Shown one piece after another: positions 24,944 to 40,180 of a stretch of 64,000 nucleotides of DNA. Origin of the DNA: Rotaria socialis (Eukaryota; Rotifera; Eurotatoria; Philodinida; Philodinidae); the NCBI GenBank assembly GCA_905331475.1, contig CAJNYU010004453.1, positions 1 to 64,000 on the forward strand, written 5' to 3'. A model generated the notes under the pieces. It worked only from the letters and a program-made list of their open reading frames with translations, made no database searches and was not told where the DNA came from. The stretch's first letter is position 1. Each line of letters starts with the position of its first letter. Both the position numbers and the translations under genes were made by a program.

Positions 24944-27900
24944 TTATGGTTGAGGAATTATAACGCCAACCATTTCATCGAGCTGATAAAGTAGATTAGC
25001 ACTGAGCGGTAGTTGATGTCGACGAGATATTGGACGAGATCGACACTAAAATATACAGGAATTTTTGTTAAAAAGCTTATCTTCATATTGATAAAAATCA
25101 CGGAAAGAAAGTTTTTCTTAAAGTATAGTCCGTCAGTATATTTTTGAATACTTCAGATACTCAGAATTCATATCTACCTGTTTTCCTACTATACCACAGC
25201 TACGGAAGAAAACCTTCGTCTAGTACAATCAGAGTATGATTTTAATTTGTGAAGTTTTTCATGAATGACGAGTACGTTATGTATTAATTTACATTATTCA
25301 CTATGATGAAGGAATACCATTAACGGAATTTTTGTGAGTATTATAAAATACTCAAAAACTTAAATTTCTCATTAATTCGATTCAACAATAATTAAAATAA
25401 AGTTTCATGACGTTTTATGAATGTATCTACAGAATCTGTTATACTTTCTCCAAATATTCTAATAGTTTCATATGAAATAAGTATCGAGTCTTTGATAAAG
25501 ATTTCTACTATCAATTCAGTTTGAGCTACTCTCACGAATCCACTAACGAATACTGTCTGGACTCAACAGTGTTTTTTTTAATTGCTGTAAAAATTTCATG
25601 AAAACATTCATAACTTTTCATTTCAACGTTACATATTATTGTGGAAATCTCATCTCTGTCGTGATATAAAAATTCGAAACATATCCAACAAGGAATTCGC
25701 TCATCGGGCTAGAACTATCTTGTTGTTATAATCAAAAAGGAGCGATGAAGTGTCTCTCCCTGAACTAACTTACACTCGATTCATTTATTCGTTTTTTCTT
25801 AATTGAAATAACAGTTTTTTCGACTTTAACAAGATCTCTATTGACATTAATTAATTCATTTTCATTTGTATAACTATGCTTATCCATGAAAACTTCTTTA
25901 TTTTCAACACAAGGTGCCATTTCACTTGAATCCCAAACTTTTTTCCTTAATTTTGCCATTAAAGGAATAATGTGTGCTTCGGTTGTAAATATATAATGAT
26001 TTGCACCATGTTGATTCAAATAATTGTCTTCATCAAATAACTAAATATGAGAATTTTATTTCTATTCAATTCTAGCAAAAACAAAACTATCGTACCAAAA
26101 ATAAATATTTGCATGTTTCACTAAGAAAAAATGATTCCATTCGATCTTCAAGCGTTTTATCTCGCACATCATGTACAGTAGCAAAGCCGCACCTTTTTTT
26201 TTAAAATAATTATATTGAATTAAAATAAAATCCTCATGTAAACGTACTCGGCTCTGGTATAAGTATTTAAATTATCTAAAATATCTCTTCCGACATGTAA
26301 ATAAAATGGATTTTTAGTCGCTTGATATAAAAAATATGTTGATTCAATGAATTCCGGTCTCAATGGATAAAATAAAACATCCGGCATTTTTATTTGCCAA
26401 TTAAAACGTTCCGGTAAAACACCAAATTTTCTCCATATCGAATAATAAAGTGCATGCAAGCAAATAGCTTCATCGATATCACCGCGTAAAACTTGTACAG
26501 CAGGAAATGAGGCTTGTAATGCATCGATCCATGTCGTTGCTAATTGTCCTGTTTGCATATTAACATTGACAAACATTGGATGAATACCTTCTTCATCCAT
26601 GCAGTTAACTCGACTAAATCATAATTAATGAATTGACAAATAGAAAATATTTATTCGGCAATCAAACAAACCCACGACGAAGATATTGAGTCACACTTCG
26701 ATATGCATCGTCAAACATACGTAAATCAGATTCATCACCGAATAAAATATAGTTCTGGATAGAGAAAATTTAATTAACCAGCATGAAAATAGATCAATAT
26801 AAACTTACTTTTAGAAGATACTCAAAAAATGAATCAATACCAGCACCAAGACCTGATAATTGGCCAAGCCATTCACCACTATTTACATCGATTACACTAC
26901 CTGAAGTCGAATAGATTTAAGTCTACAAAGTAATATGAGACTCATCACAGGCTCGATAAAATCATAAAACCGTCTAGCAAAAGATTAGTGACTTTGTATG
27001 AATAAATTTATAATCTAGCGTTCGGTAAAATTTCTTTTTAATATTCTCATTCTACTTGAGATTGTAGAGTATGATTGAACTATAAGACCTACTATGAATT
27101 TCTCTTATCCTACATGGCTCTGTCGTTCTTCTAAAATTTATCCCGAGGATAGAAAGAAATAATAAATCTGCTTTTTTTTTAATATATTCATACTTGAGCC
27201 ATTATATTTCAACTAAACTAATTATTTATGAAGAGAGTAAACGCACTCATCTGTTTTATAAAACTCGAACATCAAGAATGCATACGAATCAAGTAGAATT
27301 TACGAAAGAATATTATTTTTTCAATAGAATTACACAGTATTGATTCATCTGTTACCGACGAAGAAAAAGTATGATGCATAGCATAAGCCGTAAATTAAAT
27401 ATTGAATATGAAATCTAATTCATATTTCAGCTTATTCATCTTTTTCTTAGAGATAACTCTTGGGGGAAAACTAAGAACAATCGAAATCGATCATTGGATT
27501 TTGTCAGATTGAGAATTATCCTTATTGAGGGAAAAAGATTAATAACTATATAATTTCTCAAACAAACCTAATAGACCAGTAACATTATTGCGTTTAGCCC
27601 ATAATGAATTTACAGCACGTCGAGCAACTCGTTCATACACCGGGTCTCCGACAAGTCGACTTAAAATACTAAATTCTAACGACAATGATCCAGCACCTGC
27701 CGTCGATGTGTCATTTCTTGATCCATCAACCATACCAGTCATTAAATTTACCTAATTATACAAAATATAAATTGTTTATTATGATTTTCTCGATTAAATT
27801 TCCTTACGCGAGGATACGGTAAACCATGTGGGGTCCTTTCAAAAGCTGGCAATAATCTTGATGCTAAATCATGAGCAAGATCAAGTAGTTCATTATCATA

Positions 27901-29159
27901 ATCTGGTATTTTCAAATCACCAAATGGTTGTAATGGATCGATAATTAATAAATGAGCTGAAAGAAGTGCACCCAATACACTAAATAAATAAAAATATTGT
28001 TTTCATTTCATTAGCAAAAGATTCTATTTCGTAAAATAAATATAATTCTCTCTCTCTCTCTCTCTCTCTATGCTTAATATCAGCTAATGCTAATGTGGTC
28101 TTGAAGCGTGGAAAGACTCAGTTTACTTGTTGTTACTGAAGTAATAGTCGAAGAAATCATCAAATTTTCGATGTTTGAATTCATACTGGATGCGTATATA
28201 TAATACCGAAAGATCAAACAAACAGAATATCCGAAGCGAAATGTCGTTTATATATAGAAAATGGATTGTTTTCGGTTCAAAATTTTAGTAGTGTCTATCA
28301 ACCATCATACTTTTCCACAAGCAGAAATTTATATCAAAATTTTACTTTTCTTTTTCGGTATGTACCACCATTTAGATATATCGTTTTCATTGTACTGGAT
28401 TTCCTAACTTTTTTGTTTTCCTCGAGTTAGGACAGATAGACAACCATCAGATTTTAATGTGGAAATAATCTCTCTTAAAAGAAAATCAAATGTGGATGTA
28501 TCATACCGAATGGTTGCTTCAAATACTTGTATAGTGGAATTTCGATCAAATCGCACATGATCAATAACAAGTTGAACAGCATGTTGAAATTCAGAAACAT
28601 TGCCCATAACAGCAAGCGTATCAAGACTATCAATTAATGTTAGCGAAAATTCTCCGAGAACATCATTTATATTATAATTTTCACTATGAGGAAAAGAAAA
28701 AAGTTTTTTTTTCTGAAAGCCTATTTTGGTGTTTTGTTCATACGGTCTTTCAACATCAGGCCCACGCCCTCGACAATGAATTGGATCAAGTTCATCTTTT
28801 GGAAATGCATATTTCATATAATTATCATATCCGAATTGGAACATTTCTCGTGCTTTTTCACGGTATAGTAAACGTTCAGAACGAGGAAAATACAAATAAT
28901 GTTGATAACGCTGTTCATGAGAAATTTTAGTTATGTTTAAATTATTTATTGGTGTTGCGGAATCAGGATGATAAGCAATTGTCAAAACGAATAGAAGTAA
29001 ACTTGAAATAAATATCAATATAGCCATGAAATATCGTGGATGCAAATCTAACTATCGAAAAAATGTGTTGATTGATGAAAACATAAGAGAAAAGAACGAA
29101 GAGAAAGAGAGAACGAAAGATTGTATGGAGAACTCACCATTAAATTCCGCTTGTATCAT
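24944..29159 (-). CDS. EDEM1: ER degradation-enhancing alpha-mannosidase-like 1
   Basis: Ten exons in phase: 29159-29138, 29047-28507, 27979-27808, 27751-27568, 26900-26809, 26754-26672, 26613-26248, 26192-26096, 26040-25774 and 25045-24944, giving 641 residues (animal EDEM1 is about 650). It is a GH47-family protein of the ER that trims mannose from misfolded glycoproteins and directs them to degradation. A short cytosolic tail precedes a signal-anchor helix (about residues 15-33, [19 protein letters not shown]). GH47 landmarks are [66 protein letters not shown] and FTTEAH (the calcium-binding Thr region). The C-terminal LDEMVGVI is EDEM1-like. Introns 2, 4 and 9 are long (527, 667 and 728 bp); the rest are short. 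The final exon was assigned by phase and similarity. Confidence 0.88.
28047..28069. repeat. (TC)n microsatellite in EDEM1 intron
   Basis: About 11 TC units within the second intron of EDEM1. Confidence 0.9.
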
Positions 29160-29493
29160 TGCTATGTGTTTTTTTTAAACGCGTCAGCTTACGAAGCCAT
29201 TCCTGTATTTTTACGTGTCTTCGAGCGAAAACAAGATTTAATAATGATGACTCAAACTGATGTTAGCGACGTCGTTGAATATAACACAAAATGCATTTAA
29301 CACACTAGTGCATTGAAGATAAACTGAAGTACGCAAACATACACCATAGTATGGTTAACATGAATAACCAATCATGAAAACGAAAGAAATCAAAATTTTG
29401 TTTATTTTGTAGAAGACGAGAAGAAAGTTAAGAAAACTATTTTATTCTTTTAGATTAGATTGATTATTTTAATCAAAATTCATTGCCCAAACA
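29160..29493. promoter_or_regulatory. Shared divergent upstream region, EDEM1 / eL28
   Basis: A 334-bp gap between two divergently transcribed housekeeping genes, which must hold both 5' leaders and core promoters. No clear TATA box or other named motif is visible. Confidence 0.4.
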
Positions 29494-30190
29494 ATGGTTC
29501 GTGGACGTAAGTTTTGTTTTTCTATTAGAAAATTTTATTTATTATGAATTTACAAAATCTCCTAGATTTCGATCAAGCTTCATCACATGTTCAATGGATG
29601 ATTATTCGTAATAATTCATCATTTTTACAAAAACGAAAATTGGGCACATATACAACAGTACGTTCATTATTTCTTAGATTTTCGCTCTTTTACTTCTTCA
29701 TTTCAGGAACCAAACAATTTAAAAAACCGTAATAACTTCCGTTATAATGGTCTTATTCATCCAAAAATAGTCGGTGTTGAAGCTGCTAAAGAAGGCAAAG
29801 GTGTTGTCTTTTCAACCGGTTCCGTTAAAAGTAAGCGTTCATTTATTCTGTTGAAAATCATTGATTTGTTTCACTATTTAGATGTAAGAAAACCATCTAA
29901 ACGTTTACATAAGGTTCAACTTACAAAGGACTCACGTCGTACATTGACCAGCATTCGACGAACAATCCGTAAACAATGCTATCGTAAAGATCTTAAGATG
30001 GTTCGTATAAGTTTTAATAATTGCATTCATAATTAAAATAAAACAAAAAAATTCCTATTCATAGGCTGCTCTCCGTCGAGCATCAGCTTTACTTCGTGGT
30101 CAACGATTAGCTTTAACAACTGCTACACCCACAAAAGCAGCCACTAAACGTTCAGGAAAGAACGCCACAGCAGCAGCAACAACGGCATAG
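29494..30190 (+). CDS. RPL28: 60S ribosomal protein eL28
   Basis: Five exons in phase: 29494-29506, 29566-29657, 29707-29830, 29882-30000 and 30065-30190, giving 157 residues (animal eL28 is about 137-140). It is a structural component of the large ribosomal subunit. Diagnostic stretches are HVQWMIIRNNSSFL, EPNNLKNRNNFRYNGLIHPK, SIRRTIRKQCYRKDLKM and AALRRASALL. The C-terminal tail is Thr/Ala/Lys-rich. The N-terminus has about 10 extra residues (MVRGHFDQASS) from the 13-bp first exon, which mainly explains the greater length. Introns are 49-64 bp. The donor of intron 4 is a weak GTTCGT. Confidence 0.93.
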
Positions 30191-32152
30191 ATAGTCCATT
30201 TAACATTTGTGAAAAGAATTCTTGCTTTTTTTCATTTGGATGTTAACAAACGACAACAAAATATTTAACGAAAGAAAAGAATAAAACAGCAAAAATAAGA
30301 GAATAATTGTCTGCCACTATTTTTATTCTAAGATTGAAACTCGAAGAGAGATACCACTGAAATTTTAACATACAGAGAACCAGTTTGATTATTGAAAATA
30401 TATGTAGAGTGCAATGTTTTATATGACTTCTTGTAAATATTGCGAGAGATTTCGATGCAAGTGAATACTTGCCAAGGCAAAGGTAGGCTTATTTACAAGT
30501 AGATGTATTGAGAAAACTGATGGTTGTGATTCAACGTTATTTGCATAATCGAAATTGAACTTGCATTTTATGAATTCTCAGCCACAGGGAGTGTTTTGTA
30601 TTCTATTGCGAAAAAGAGAGTTTCTGTACTAGATTGAAGCAATCAGTTACTTTGCAATTTATCTTAAAAATTAACAAATACAAATAATTTTCTGTGAAAT
30701 GTAAAATTTCGTTTTTACCAAGTTCTGCATTATTGTTGTGGTCTAAATATAAGGGAATAATGATCAAGTGTCATTAATAATAAGATTCAGCTTCCTTTGA
30801 AACTATGGAATACCGAACCGATTGAAATAGTGTTATCTACATTTACAGACAATATGAATTTGTAGTGCTACGGTGGTGTTAAAAATCGGTGTGGTATACT
30901 AAAGAATTTTTATGATCATTAGGTTTCAGTGAGACTAGCGCCATTCAAGTGAGTTGTGTCACATGATCTTTAAGTAAATTGATTTCCAAAGACAGAATTT
31001 TATTTGCCTTAGAATATCCTTTCTCCATTGGTTGTTTGATATTTCAATATCTTTAGCAAGATTTGATGCTGGGCTGCGACTCGACCTATATTTTCAAAAA
31101 AAGTAGAAACATATTCTGAAAGCCCGTGATATTTTACAACATCCTGTGTATATGCATTTTCATTTACACTTGTTTATTACCAGAAAAAATTGAGTTATGA
31201 TAAAATACAAAATAAACTTGTGGAAAATAATAAGCAATGAATGCTGATTATCAGGACAATAAAATTAGGTTGAGATTTTTTGGGAAGTCATGTCCATAAT
31301 CTGAAACGTCTCCTTTAATTATGAGAAATAGCATTTGTCTTTTTCATGTATTTGTTTTTTCAAAACTTATGATCTACTTTTTTGTTATTTATCGATTTGT
31401 GAAAAACTTTTATAGTGATCCTCGAATTAGCGACTTATTTCAGTAGAAAAAAATTACATAAGGATCTTGGCTATGGTTGAACTGTTTATAACAGCTTCAT
31501 TCAGTCGATTTTCGAGCAGAGCAGCTAAAAAAAAACATCAACACAATTGAACAGAAACGGTGTATAAAACGTCCTCTCTTTTTGTCATTTTTTATCGAAA
31601 ATCCTATATTTTTGACAACCTCAATTCTCTAAGAATTCCTATGTTTTTAAAAAAGTGCAATCGGAAGCCAGTTTGATGGTGCAGTTTCCACGTTAGTAGT
31701 TAGTACTGGATAATCTATTCAGAAATCAAGCTTTCATGAAAGAAATTTTCTCTCGTGGATGTGCCCAACCGAGAATAGCTAATTGTTTTTAGTCGATTCT
31801 GAAAAATCATTAGAAGAAAAAGTTAGTCCAAAATTTCTGTTATTCTAATGAACATTAAAAAGTGATGGTAAAATATAGAATGGTCAAGATTTTATTGCGA
31901 GCTCTTGAACATTGTCAGATATACATTAGAAAAAGTCGAAACGTTTTTGAACAGAAACTAATACATATGTCGGCAGTGAAGAATTCTTTTGAAATTTTTA
32001 TTGATTTTCTCAGTTTCAAAGTCAAGTTTTCATCAATCATATTTGTACTTACAGCACTTTTATTGAATCACATAAACTATTATACATAAAAAAAAAAAAA
32101 TTTATCGTATCAATCAAATAAATATTTTTTTAAATAAAAACGGATTTTTTTC
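30191..32152. other. Non-coding 2-kb spacer
   Basis: Between convergent eL28 and MFSD11. ORFs are short and unsupported (e.g. 31862-32089). No repeats or RNA genes were recognised. Confidence 0.6.
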
Positions 32153-34334
32153 TCATGCAATGGATGATGAATAATTTTGATAACTATCATTATCACTATC
32201 TTGTACCGTAACAGCTAATGCGTTTGCCATTGATTCATCTGTTGTTTCATCAAATAAAACCGAAAAGAAAGCCAATGTACTAAAAAATAAAAATATTACA
32301 ACAACCAACAGCTGCCACTGAATTTCAATAGAACCAGCATAGAAAAATGCAACTGCAGCCATTAACGACTAAAGGCAAACAACATTACGAAGAGTTTAAA
32401 TCATCTATTCATATCACAGCGGTGAATTTTAGAATATTTACCTGAACAAGTTTAAATATTGCAAAAGCTGAAGCAGTACTTTGTTTATATCGCGTAGCTA
32501 ATACATTCATTAACTAAAACAAATACAATCAATCTACAATTAGTCTTGATAGATTTTAATTAGATTACTTGAGTATTTATACTACTATCACCGAGACCAA
32601 CAATAAATGAACTACTAAATGCAATGATTTGACTTGTTTTTTTACTATAAATGACAGATTCATTTTCATGAAAATTTACATCCGAAAAAATTTTACCTGA
32701 AATCAAAATATGGTTTAGCACTTGTTTCTTGAGATGATGCATCAGATGGAAAATTTACAAATACAGAATAGTAATATACCATTTGTAATACAAATCCAAC
32801 GAAAACCACTAGAGCTCTTTGTGAGGATGTTTTAGGTTTTGTAATAAATCCAAATATACCTCCACCTTGAAGAAAGTAAAATGGCGTTTCTTTCGTTTTT
32901 ATTTCAAAACGTAATAGAATTCGCTTTACCTAAAATTTCACCACAACCAACAAGCATACCATGCAGACCAATTAAACGTTTACGAGTATCTATTCAAATG
33001 AAATTATTACGAATTTCTCATTTTATTTTAATATGAACATCTTCACCTCCGTATTTAACATAATGTCCAATACATGTTCCATAGACACCTTGAAAAAATG
33101 TCTGAGAGAAACCTAAAAAAGGCTCAATCGTACTAACAGAAATAAAAATTAAACGTAATACGACGAACCTGTATATGCAAATGGAATGAGTAGTAAAAGC
33201 ATATTGCGTGTTTTTAATAATTTCACAGCTATATTCAATGTAGGAATAATATCTCCGATGGTGCCTCGTTTTTCTTCTTCAGTACGAATTAAAGTGTCAC
33301 GCTTTCTTTCGGTATACGAACGCCATATAATAAATAAAAATAAAACTAAGCCAACAGCGGATACTATTGAAAACACGATGAACAATGGTATGCGTGTTGC
33401 ACGTTCGATCATCTCAGTTTTTAATGCAATATAAACATAGATATTACCAGCTAAAAGACTATTTGACAAAAAAAAACTCATTTTTTTGTAGTAGGAAAAA
33501 AGAAACTTCATTGTTTAACAATTACCTAACTTGAAATAAAGCCCAAAAAATACCCGAATTACGACTCACTGTAGAATCATCAGAATTATTTGTTAAATAA
33601 ACTCCTTGTGCTGTCCATAGGACAGCAGCACCTACGCCGACCAGAATGGATACAATATAATATGACCATGTCATTGGATAGATAAATGAAAGAACATAGA
33701 GACTATAAAAAATAGAAATAAGTAAGGTAAAAATTCTTATATTTACTCACAAGTATGTTGTACCACCGAGGAACATTGCAAGAGCTGGCCGAAGCATTGA
33801 TACAATGGCAGGTGCAAATATGTTCGTTACCGCAAAACACGCATAGAGAATAGCTAAGCTAGAATAGATACATTTTATTAAATTTAATTCATCGAATGAT
33901 AATCGACTGGTAGCTTTTACCAACAAAAAGCATGAGAATTTTCGATGTCTTTTATCAAAGTGAAGTGACAAAAATGTATAAGAAAGAAACACCGAACGAA
34001 ATAACATGAAAAGGATAGTTTAGAACGAAAGGAATACCTTTCGAAGTGGAACTACGGATAGACGCACCTACTCACACCCCCATAAAAAAAATCAATTAGA
34101 CATTTTCAATCTCACCTGATGTAACCACTGCCGTGGAAAGTACTTCCATGAATTGTTTCATTTTTAACTCCTTCCAGTACACTTTGCTAGAAATAAAATC
34201 AACAATTTGATTATAATAAAGATCTTTTTTACAAATGATATTAATACCGATATCATGCCAGTTGCTTGAAATGCAGTAAATAACACCATAAATGCTGAAC
34301 CGAGCAATATAATATTAAAAAGTTCATGATCCAT
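32153..34334 (-). CDS. MFSD11: UNC93-like protein MFSD11
   Basis: Eleven exons in phase: 34334-34248, 34186-34116, 33858-33751, 33702-33526, 33458-33169, 33112-33047, 32989-32930, 32865-32722, 32696-32569, 32513-32442 and 32368-32153, giving 472 residues (vertebrate MFSD11 is about 450). It is a multi-pass major-facilitator-superfamily protein of the UNC93 branch; its transport substrate is not established. Matching segments are ELFNIILLGSAFMVLFTAFQ, AAVLWTAQGVYLT, NSGIFWALFQ, GVYGTCIGHYVKYG, GLHGMLVGCGEIL, GLGDSSINTQ, SAFAIFKLVQ and MAAVAFFY. The exon 8-9 junction needs a 25-bp GT-AG gap (32721-32697); see findings. The first nine other introns are about 55-110 bp long except intron 2. A transmembrane-rich frame continues to the stop, so the gene otherwise looks intact. 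Confidence 0.85.
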
Positions 34335-35973
34335 GATTGTAATTAAATCTTTCTATTTAATATAAAAATTGAACTAGAAACGTTTAGTTGTTCTTCTCAA
34401 GTGTAGTACTACTACAGAGAAGGTGAACAGACGAATACTCGCAACCTTCTAAATGTTTTTTTTTACGATAAGATTGTAACAAAAAGAGGCAAGAAAGCAA
34501 GCTGTGTCTTTACGCAAAGAAAAAGAAAAAAAATAGTGTCTTTCTTTGCCCCCCCCTCCCCCAGAAAGCATAGATATCTTTTTAGGAATGCTCTAATTTT
34601 ATCAAAATATTATTTCTTGCATTAAATCATAGAGAATATAGCGCAACGATGGAAATCAATACATTTGAGATACATCGAAATAATTATCTATACATGTATA
34701 CAGAGCAAAAAATTAAAAAACTCTCGCTTGTTTTTTTGTTTTACTGCAGTCATGTGTCAAAGATAAGCAATCTTACTCAGTTCGATAAATAAAACTTAGA
34801 GTTTCTGTATATAATAGCAATGCAATACAATCACATGTCATTTTTTTTTTCTTTCAAAAGCTGTTTGTATGTTCATTGCTCGAATAAGGACCAATCAAAT
34901 GACGTAGTAGTTTTTCTGCTCTAATTTTTTTCCACTCACTGGTTTTATGTATCTTTTAGAATAATATAATACTAATACATATTCTGTAGAAGTTCCAAGA
35001 TAAAAAGTATTATCTTTCTTTAAAATATTTTCACTTTTATACTTAGCCTTGCATCAAGTAAGATAATATTGAATATATTTACATAGTAAGCCTCGTCTTG
35101 GTTAGTAGAAGAGAATAAAAGTCTCTTATTGTACAGACACGTGTATATTTCATGTAAAATAAGTTTGATTTAATAAACTTTCCATAGACGCTAGCACATC
35201 ATTTTCTACACAGCTAGCAATGTCGTATCACATATCATTATTAGATTGTCTACTGTATAAAAGGGCTATATGCTGTGAATTCAAACGAATCTTTTTCTTT
35301 GATCAAACTTCCTTCTTGAGTTAGAAGTATGATCAAACAATATCTCAGTTATAAAGTTGCCTTGTGGCATGTTTATCTTCACTCACGCAATGTCCATAAA
35401 TGCTAGCAGTAGATTTTCAGTCAGAGATTAATCATCAGTATACCTGACATGTTTATACCACAAGGATTTCTATAACGTCCTTATCTCGTAAGAATTGCAT
35501 AGGAGTCGAAGTGAAGTTAACAAAAGTCATTGTTTTTTATTTTGGTAGTTTTGAGTGATGATTCATCGATTTATTATAAAATATTACATCAGTAGTGCCT
35601 CGTGAAAACGTGTGCGTAGTGATGAGCTGTCGAAACGATTCCACTACTTTCAGCTATAGTCCCATCATGCGTCGTTCATATATCTATACTGTGCTAACTA
35701 TTGTCTGAAAAACGACGATGATTATTTTAATTATGGCAGCGATAATCTTCTCAAGAAAGCGATAGAAAAACAATTTACTTTGCAAAAAATACGACTAGCA
35801 CGTTAACGATATGGACAATATTTTTGTAGATTATCATGTAGAGTCCTCTGTTTTCAGTTGCTTTCAATTGGTTCGAATCGGACTATTGAAGATTTATTCG
35901 TCATATGTGGGGATATTTTCGAATGTTAAAGGAAATTTCTTTATAAAAGTTTGACAACAGAATAAATAAGAAA
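34335..35973. other. Non-coding spacer between divergent genes
   Basis: No ORFs of note. A C/T-rich run lies at 34550-34562. A GGTTCGAATC sequence near 35870 resembles a tRNA B-box but has no cloverleaf around it. Confidence 0.6.
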
Positions 35974-36617
35974 ATGATATCAGGTAAAAAGAATTACGCA
36001 CTGATTACTCAAAATTAAATGTTCTTACTGTCATTTGTTTTAGATCTGTCATTTTGGATCCAATTTGTACATGATTCAGATCTAACAATTGATGAAAGCA
36101 TTCTTTTGCAATATGGTGCAAGATTAGCTGATCGATTTTCAACAATCGAAGAACTATTAACTGCTGATGAAAATGAATTTATTAATCTTGGCATAATTAG
36201 TCAACTTGATCGTGTTTGTTTAATTCGACACGCTCGTCTTTCGTGTGCTAAAGTAGATATATAAACAGAAGTTTGCATATTATAATATTATTTTCTTTAG
36301 GAACATGTTGTGTTAGCTAAACAGTTTACTGGTAAATTGAAATATTTCAATTGAATAAGAAATATTTATTGAAAACTTTAGCTTCGAAACCTGTTCTTGA
36401 AAATTGTCATGGTAATCTGTCACGTCGAAAAACAAAATCTAATTTATCATCAGCATTAATTTCTCGAATTTCGTGTCTTAATCGTTAGTATGCATTATTT
36501 TAAATATTTATCGGCTCGAGTTTTCAATTCTGTTTAGATCCTTCTTATGCTGAATTCACAAATGGCAATGATACTTGTCTCTCGGAACAATCAATTGAGG
36601 TTCATATCGAAGAATAG
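35974..36617 (+). CDS. Small SAM-like protein, unknown function
   Basis: Five exons in phase: 35974-35983, 36044-36252, 36301-36331, 36382-36483 and 36538-36617, giving 143 residues ending in a TAG. Residues about 5-70 (FWIQFVHDSDLTIDESILLQ, ARLADRFSTIEELL, EFINLGIISQLDRVCLIRHARL) have the helix spacing and the LGI-x-x-x-x-R core of a sterile-alpha-motif fold; this is an inference. The rest is basic and Ser-rich, without a recognised domain. Introns are 48-60 bp. It may be the 5' part of a longer gene that includes the exons from 37009, but I could not find in-phase joins. Confidence 0.5.
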
Positions 36618-37008
36618 AATTATCCATTTTTAGGTTCCCTTCAGTTTCGTTGTCGGTATTTATCTTTTGTTTGATGTAGAATGGCGCCTTGCCGCGAGGT
36701 ACTCTGTAGAACTCAGTCAGAAAATGAGCGGATGTTTTGCTTAAGTAAAAGATTGTCAGCCTCGTTCAAGAAAAAGTGTGAGAATTGTAATCAATTGTTT
36801 TACTGTAGGAAAGCTATCAGAGATAGTGTACTGTGTGTTCGATATTTTTCATCACAATCACGAATTTTCTGAAATTGAATTCACAACCACGAATAATATC
36901 ACCTAGTGTTTAGAGACGTAAAATGAAATCTCACTTTTTTTGTCTGATGTTATTTCAGAGTACGAGATCAAATGAAATAGAAATCTTTACCTTCGGTTCA
37001 TCGTTAGA
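36618..37008. other. Short spacer or unresolved exons
   Basis: Contains a 63-codon ORF (36681-36872) preceded by GATGTAG and rich in Cys (CENCNQLFYC). It could be an unplaced exon. No firm call. Confidence 0.3.
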
Positions 37009-38091
37009 ATGTCTAACAGTAATCGTACTGAATTGAACAAAAAAAAAATATTACATCGTGATTGTGAAATCTTACCTTCGAGCACGACTATGCATGATCT
37101 TGATCCACGAAATACACTAATCATGAGTAATTTCTTTTCTTATGAATCATTGAATAAGTTTAAGTTTTTAAGAAATAGCTTTGTTTTATTACCAAACCAT
37201 TTCGTGTGAAGCTCAGCGCCCAATAATTGATAAATAAAAAATGAATTCTTTTTTCAAGGTTCCTGAACGAACTGTGATTGATAATACTGATGATAAAATT
37301 CAAAAATTAATTGAGTCATATCAAACAAAACCTCCAAGAACATCAAGTCAAGGAAGACGAACAATAAAAACATTTTCCAGTAATTTTCATCGGTTTTGAT
37401 TTCTCGACAATATATATTTCTTTAAATAGATTCAATATTATTAAGGAAAAAGATGATTGCTGGTACTGATCGTTTGAAAAGATTAACATTATCAAAATCA
37501 TTCTTTAAACGACAAACAGCATTGATGACACAAAAAGTATCAAACATGACCCACAGAATTATAAATCCATCAGCTAAAATAAAACATAAAAATGACCGAA
37601 CGTTTCTTAATCATATAAAGCCAGCGCCATGTCAAATAGATATGAATGATTTGATAGAACAAATGGAAAATCGAAAAGCACAGGTCTCAACGTGCAATAA
37701 TGAAATGCAAGCATCAAGTGATTTTATTTTTCATTCACATGCAGACGATTCAACATCTAATGGTATGAAATCGTCATTTTTCATTTTGTTAATTCACGAC
37801 GACTATGAAATTCATCATAGACGGAGTCGAATTGTGAGACGTTTTAAGAACAGAACAGAAAAAAAATAATTCCATTTCAGGTCGTAGTTGTATACTAGAT
37901 GAAAATAAGAATTGATAGGTAGTTGTGATGCTTATATTCTTAGATTAGTTTTTGTTTTGTGTAGCTAAAGAATATTTAATAATATTTTAGCTCATCAACT
38001 GGTTCCAACATTAGTCAATAAACAATTCAAACTCGGTGCTCCAACAACTTTTTTAACACGATCACTTGCTCATTATGATTATACGAAATGA
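37009..38091 (+). CDS. Basic protein of unknown family, two possible last exons
   Basis: In-phase exons: 37009-37203, 37259-37379 and 37430-37762, then either 37881-37915 (ending GRSCILDENKN) or 37991-38091 (ending LTRSLAHYDYTK). With the distal exon the protein has 249 residues. Both last exons accept the same phase-1 junction and both end in stops. The protein is Lys/Arg-rich and mostly disordered or helical (IQKLIESYQTKPPR, RKKMIAGTDRLKRL). I do not recognise a domain. The first intron has a weak donor (GTGTGA). It sits 150 bp upstream of SIRT2 in the same direction. Confidence 0.45.
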
Positions 38092-38241
38092 AACTTTTCT
38101 TTCTATTTCATAGTTTATTTACATAATGTATAGTCTTTCAAAAAAAAAGAGCATATTTAGTAATGTGAAGTTTTTCATTTTCTAAAACTCAGATAATTTT
38201 GTAGATTTTCTTTTCGATCGTTTGAAAACCAGAACACTTTC

Positions 38242-40180
<1,939 letters not shown>

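Noticed and set aside
35860..35890. tRNA-like B-box (GGTTCGAATC)
   Set aside because: No acceptor stem, anticodon arm or A-box at the required distance.
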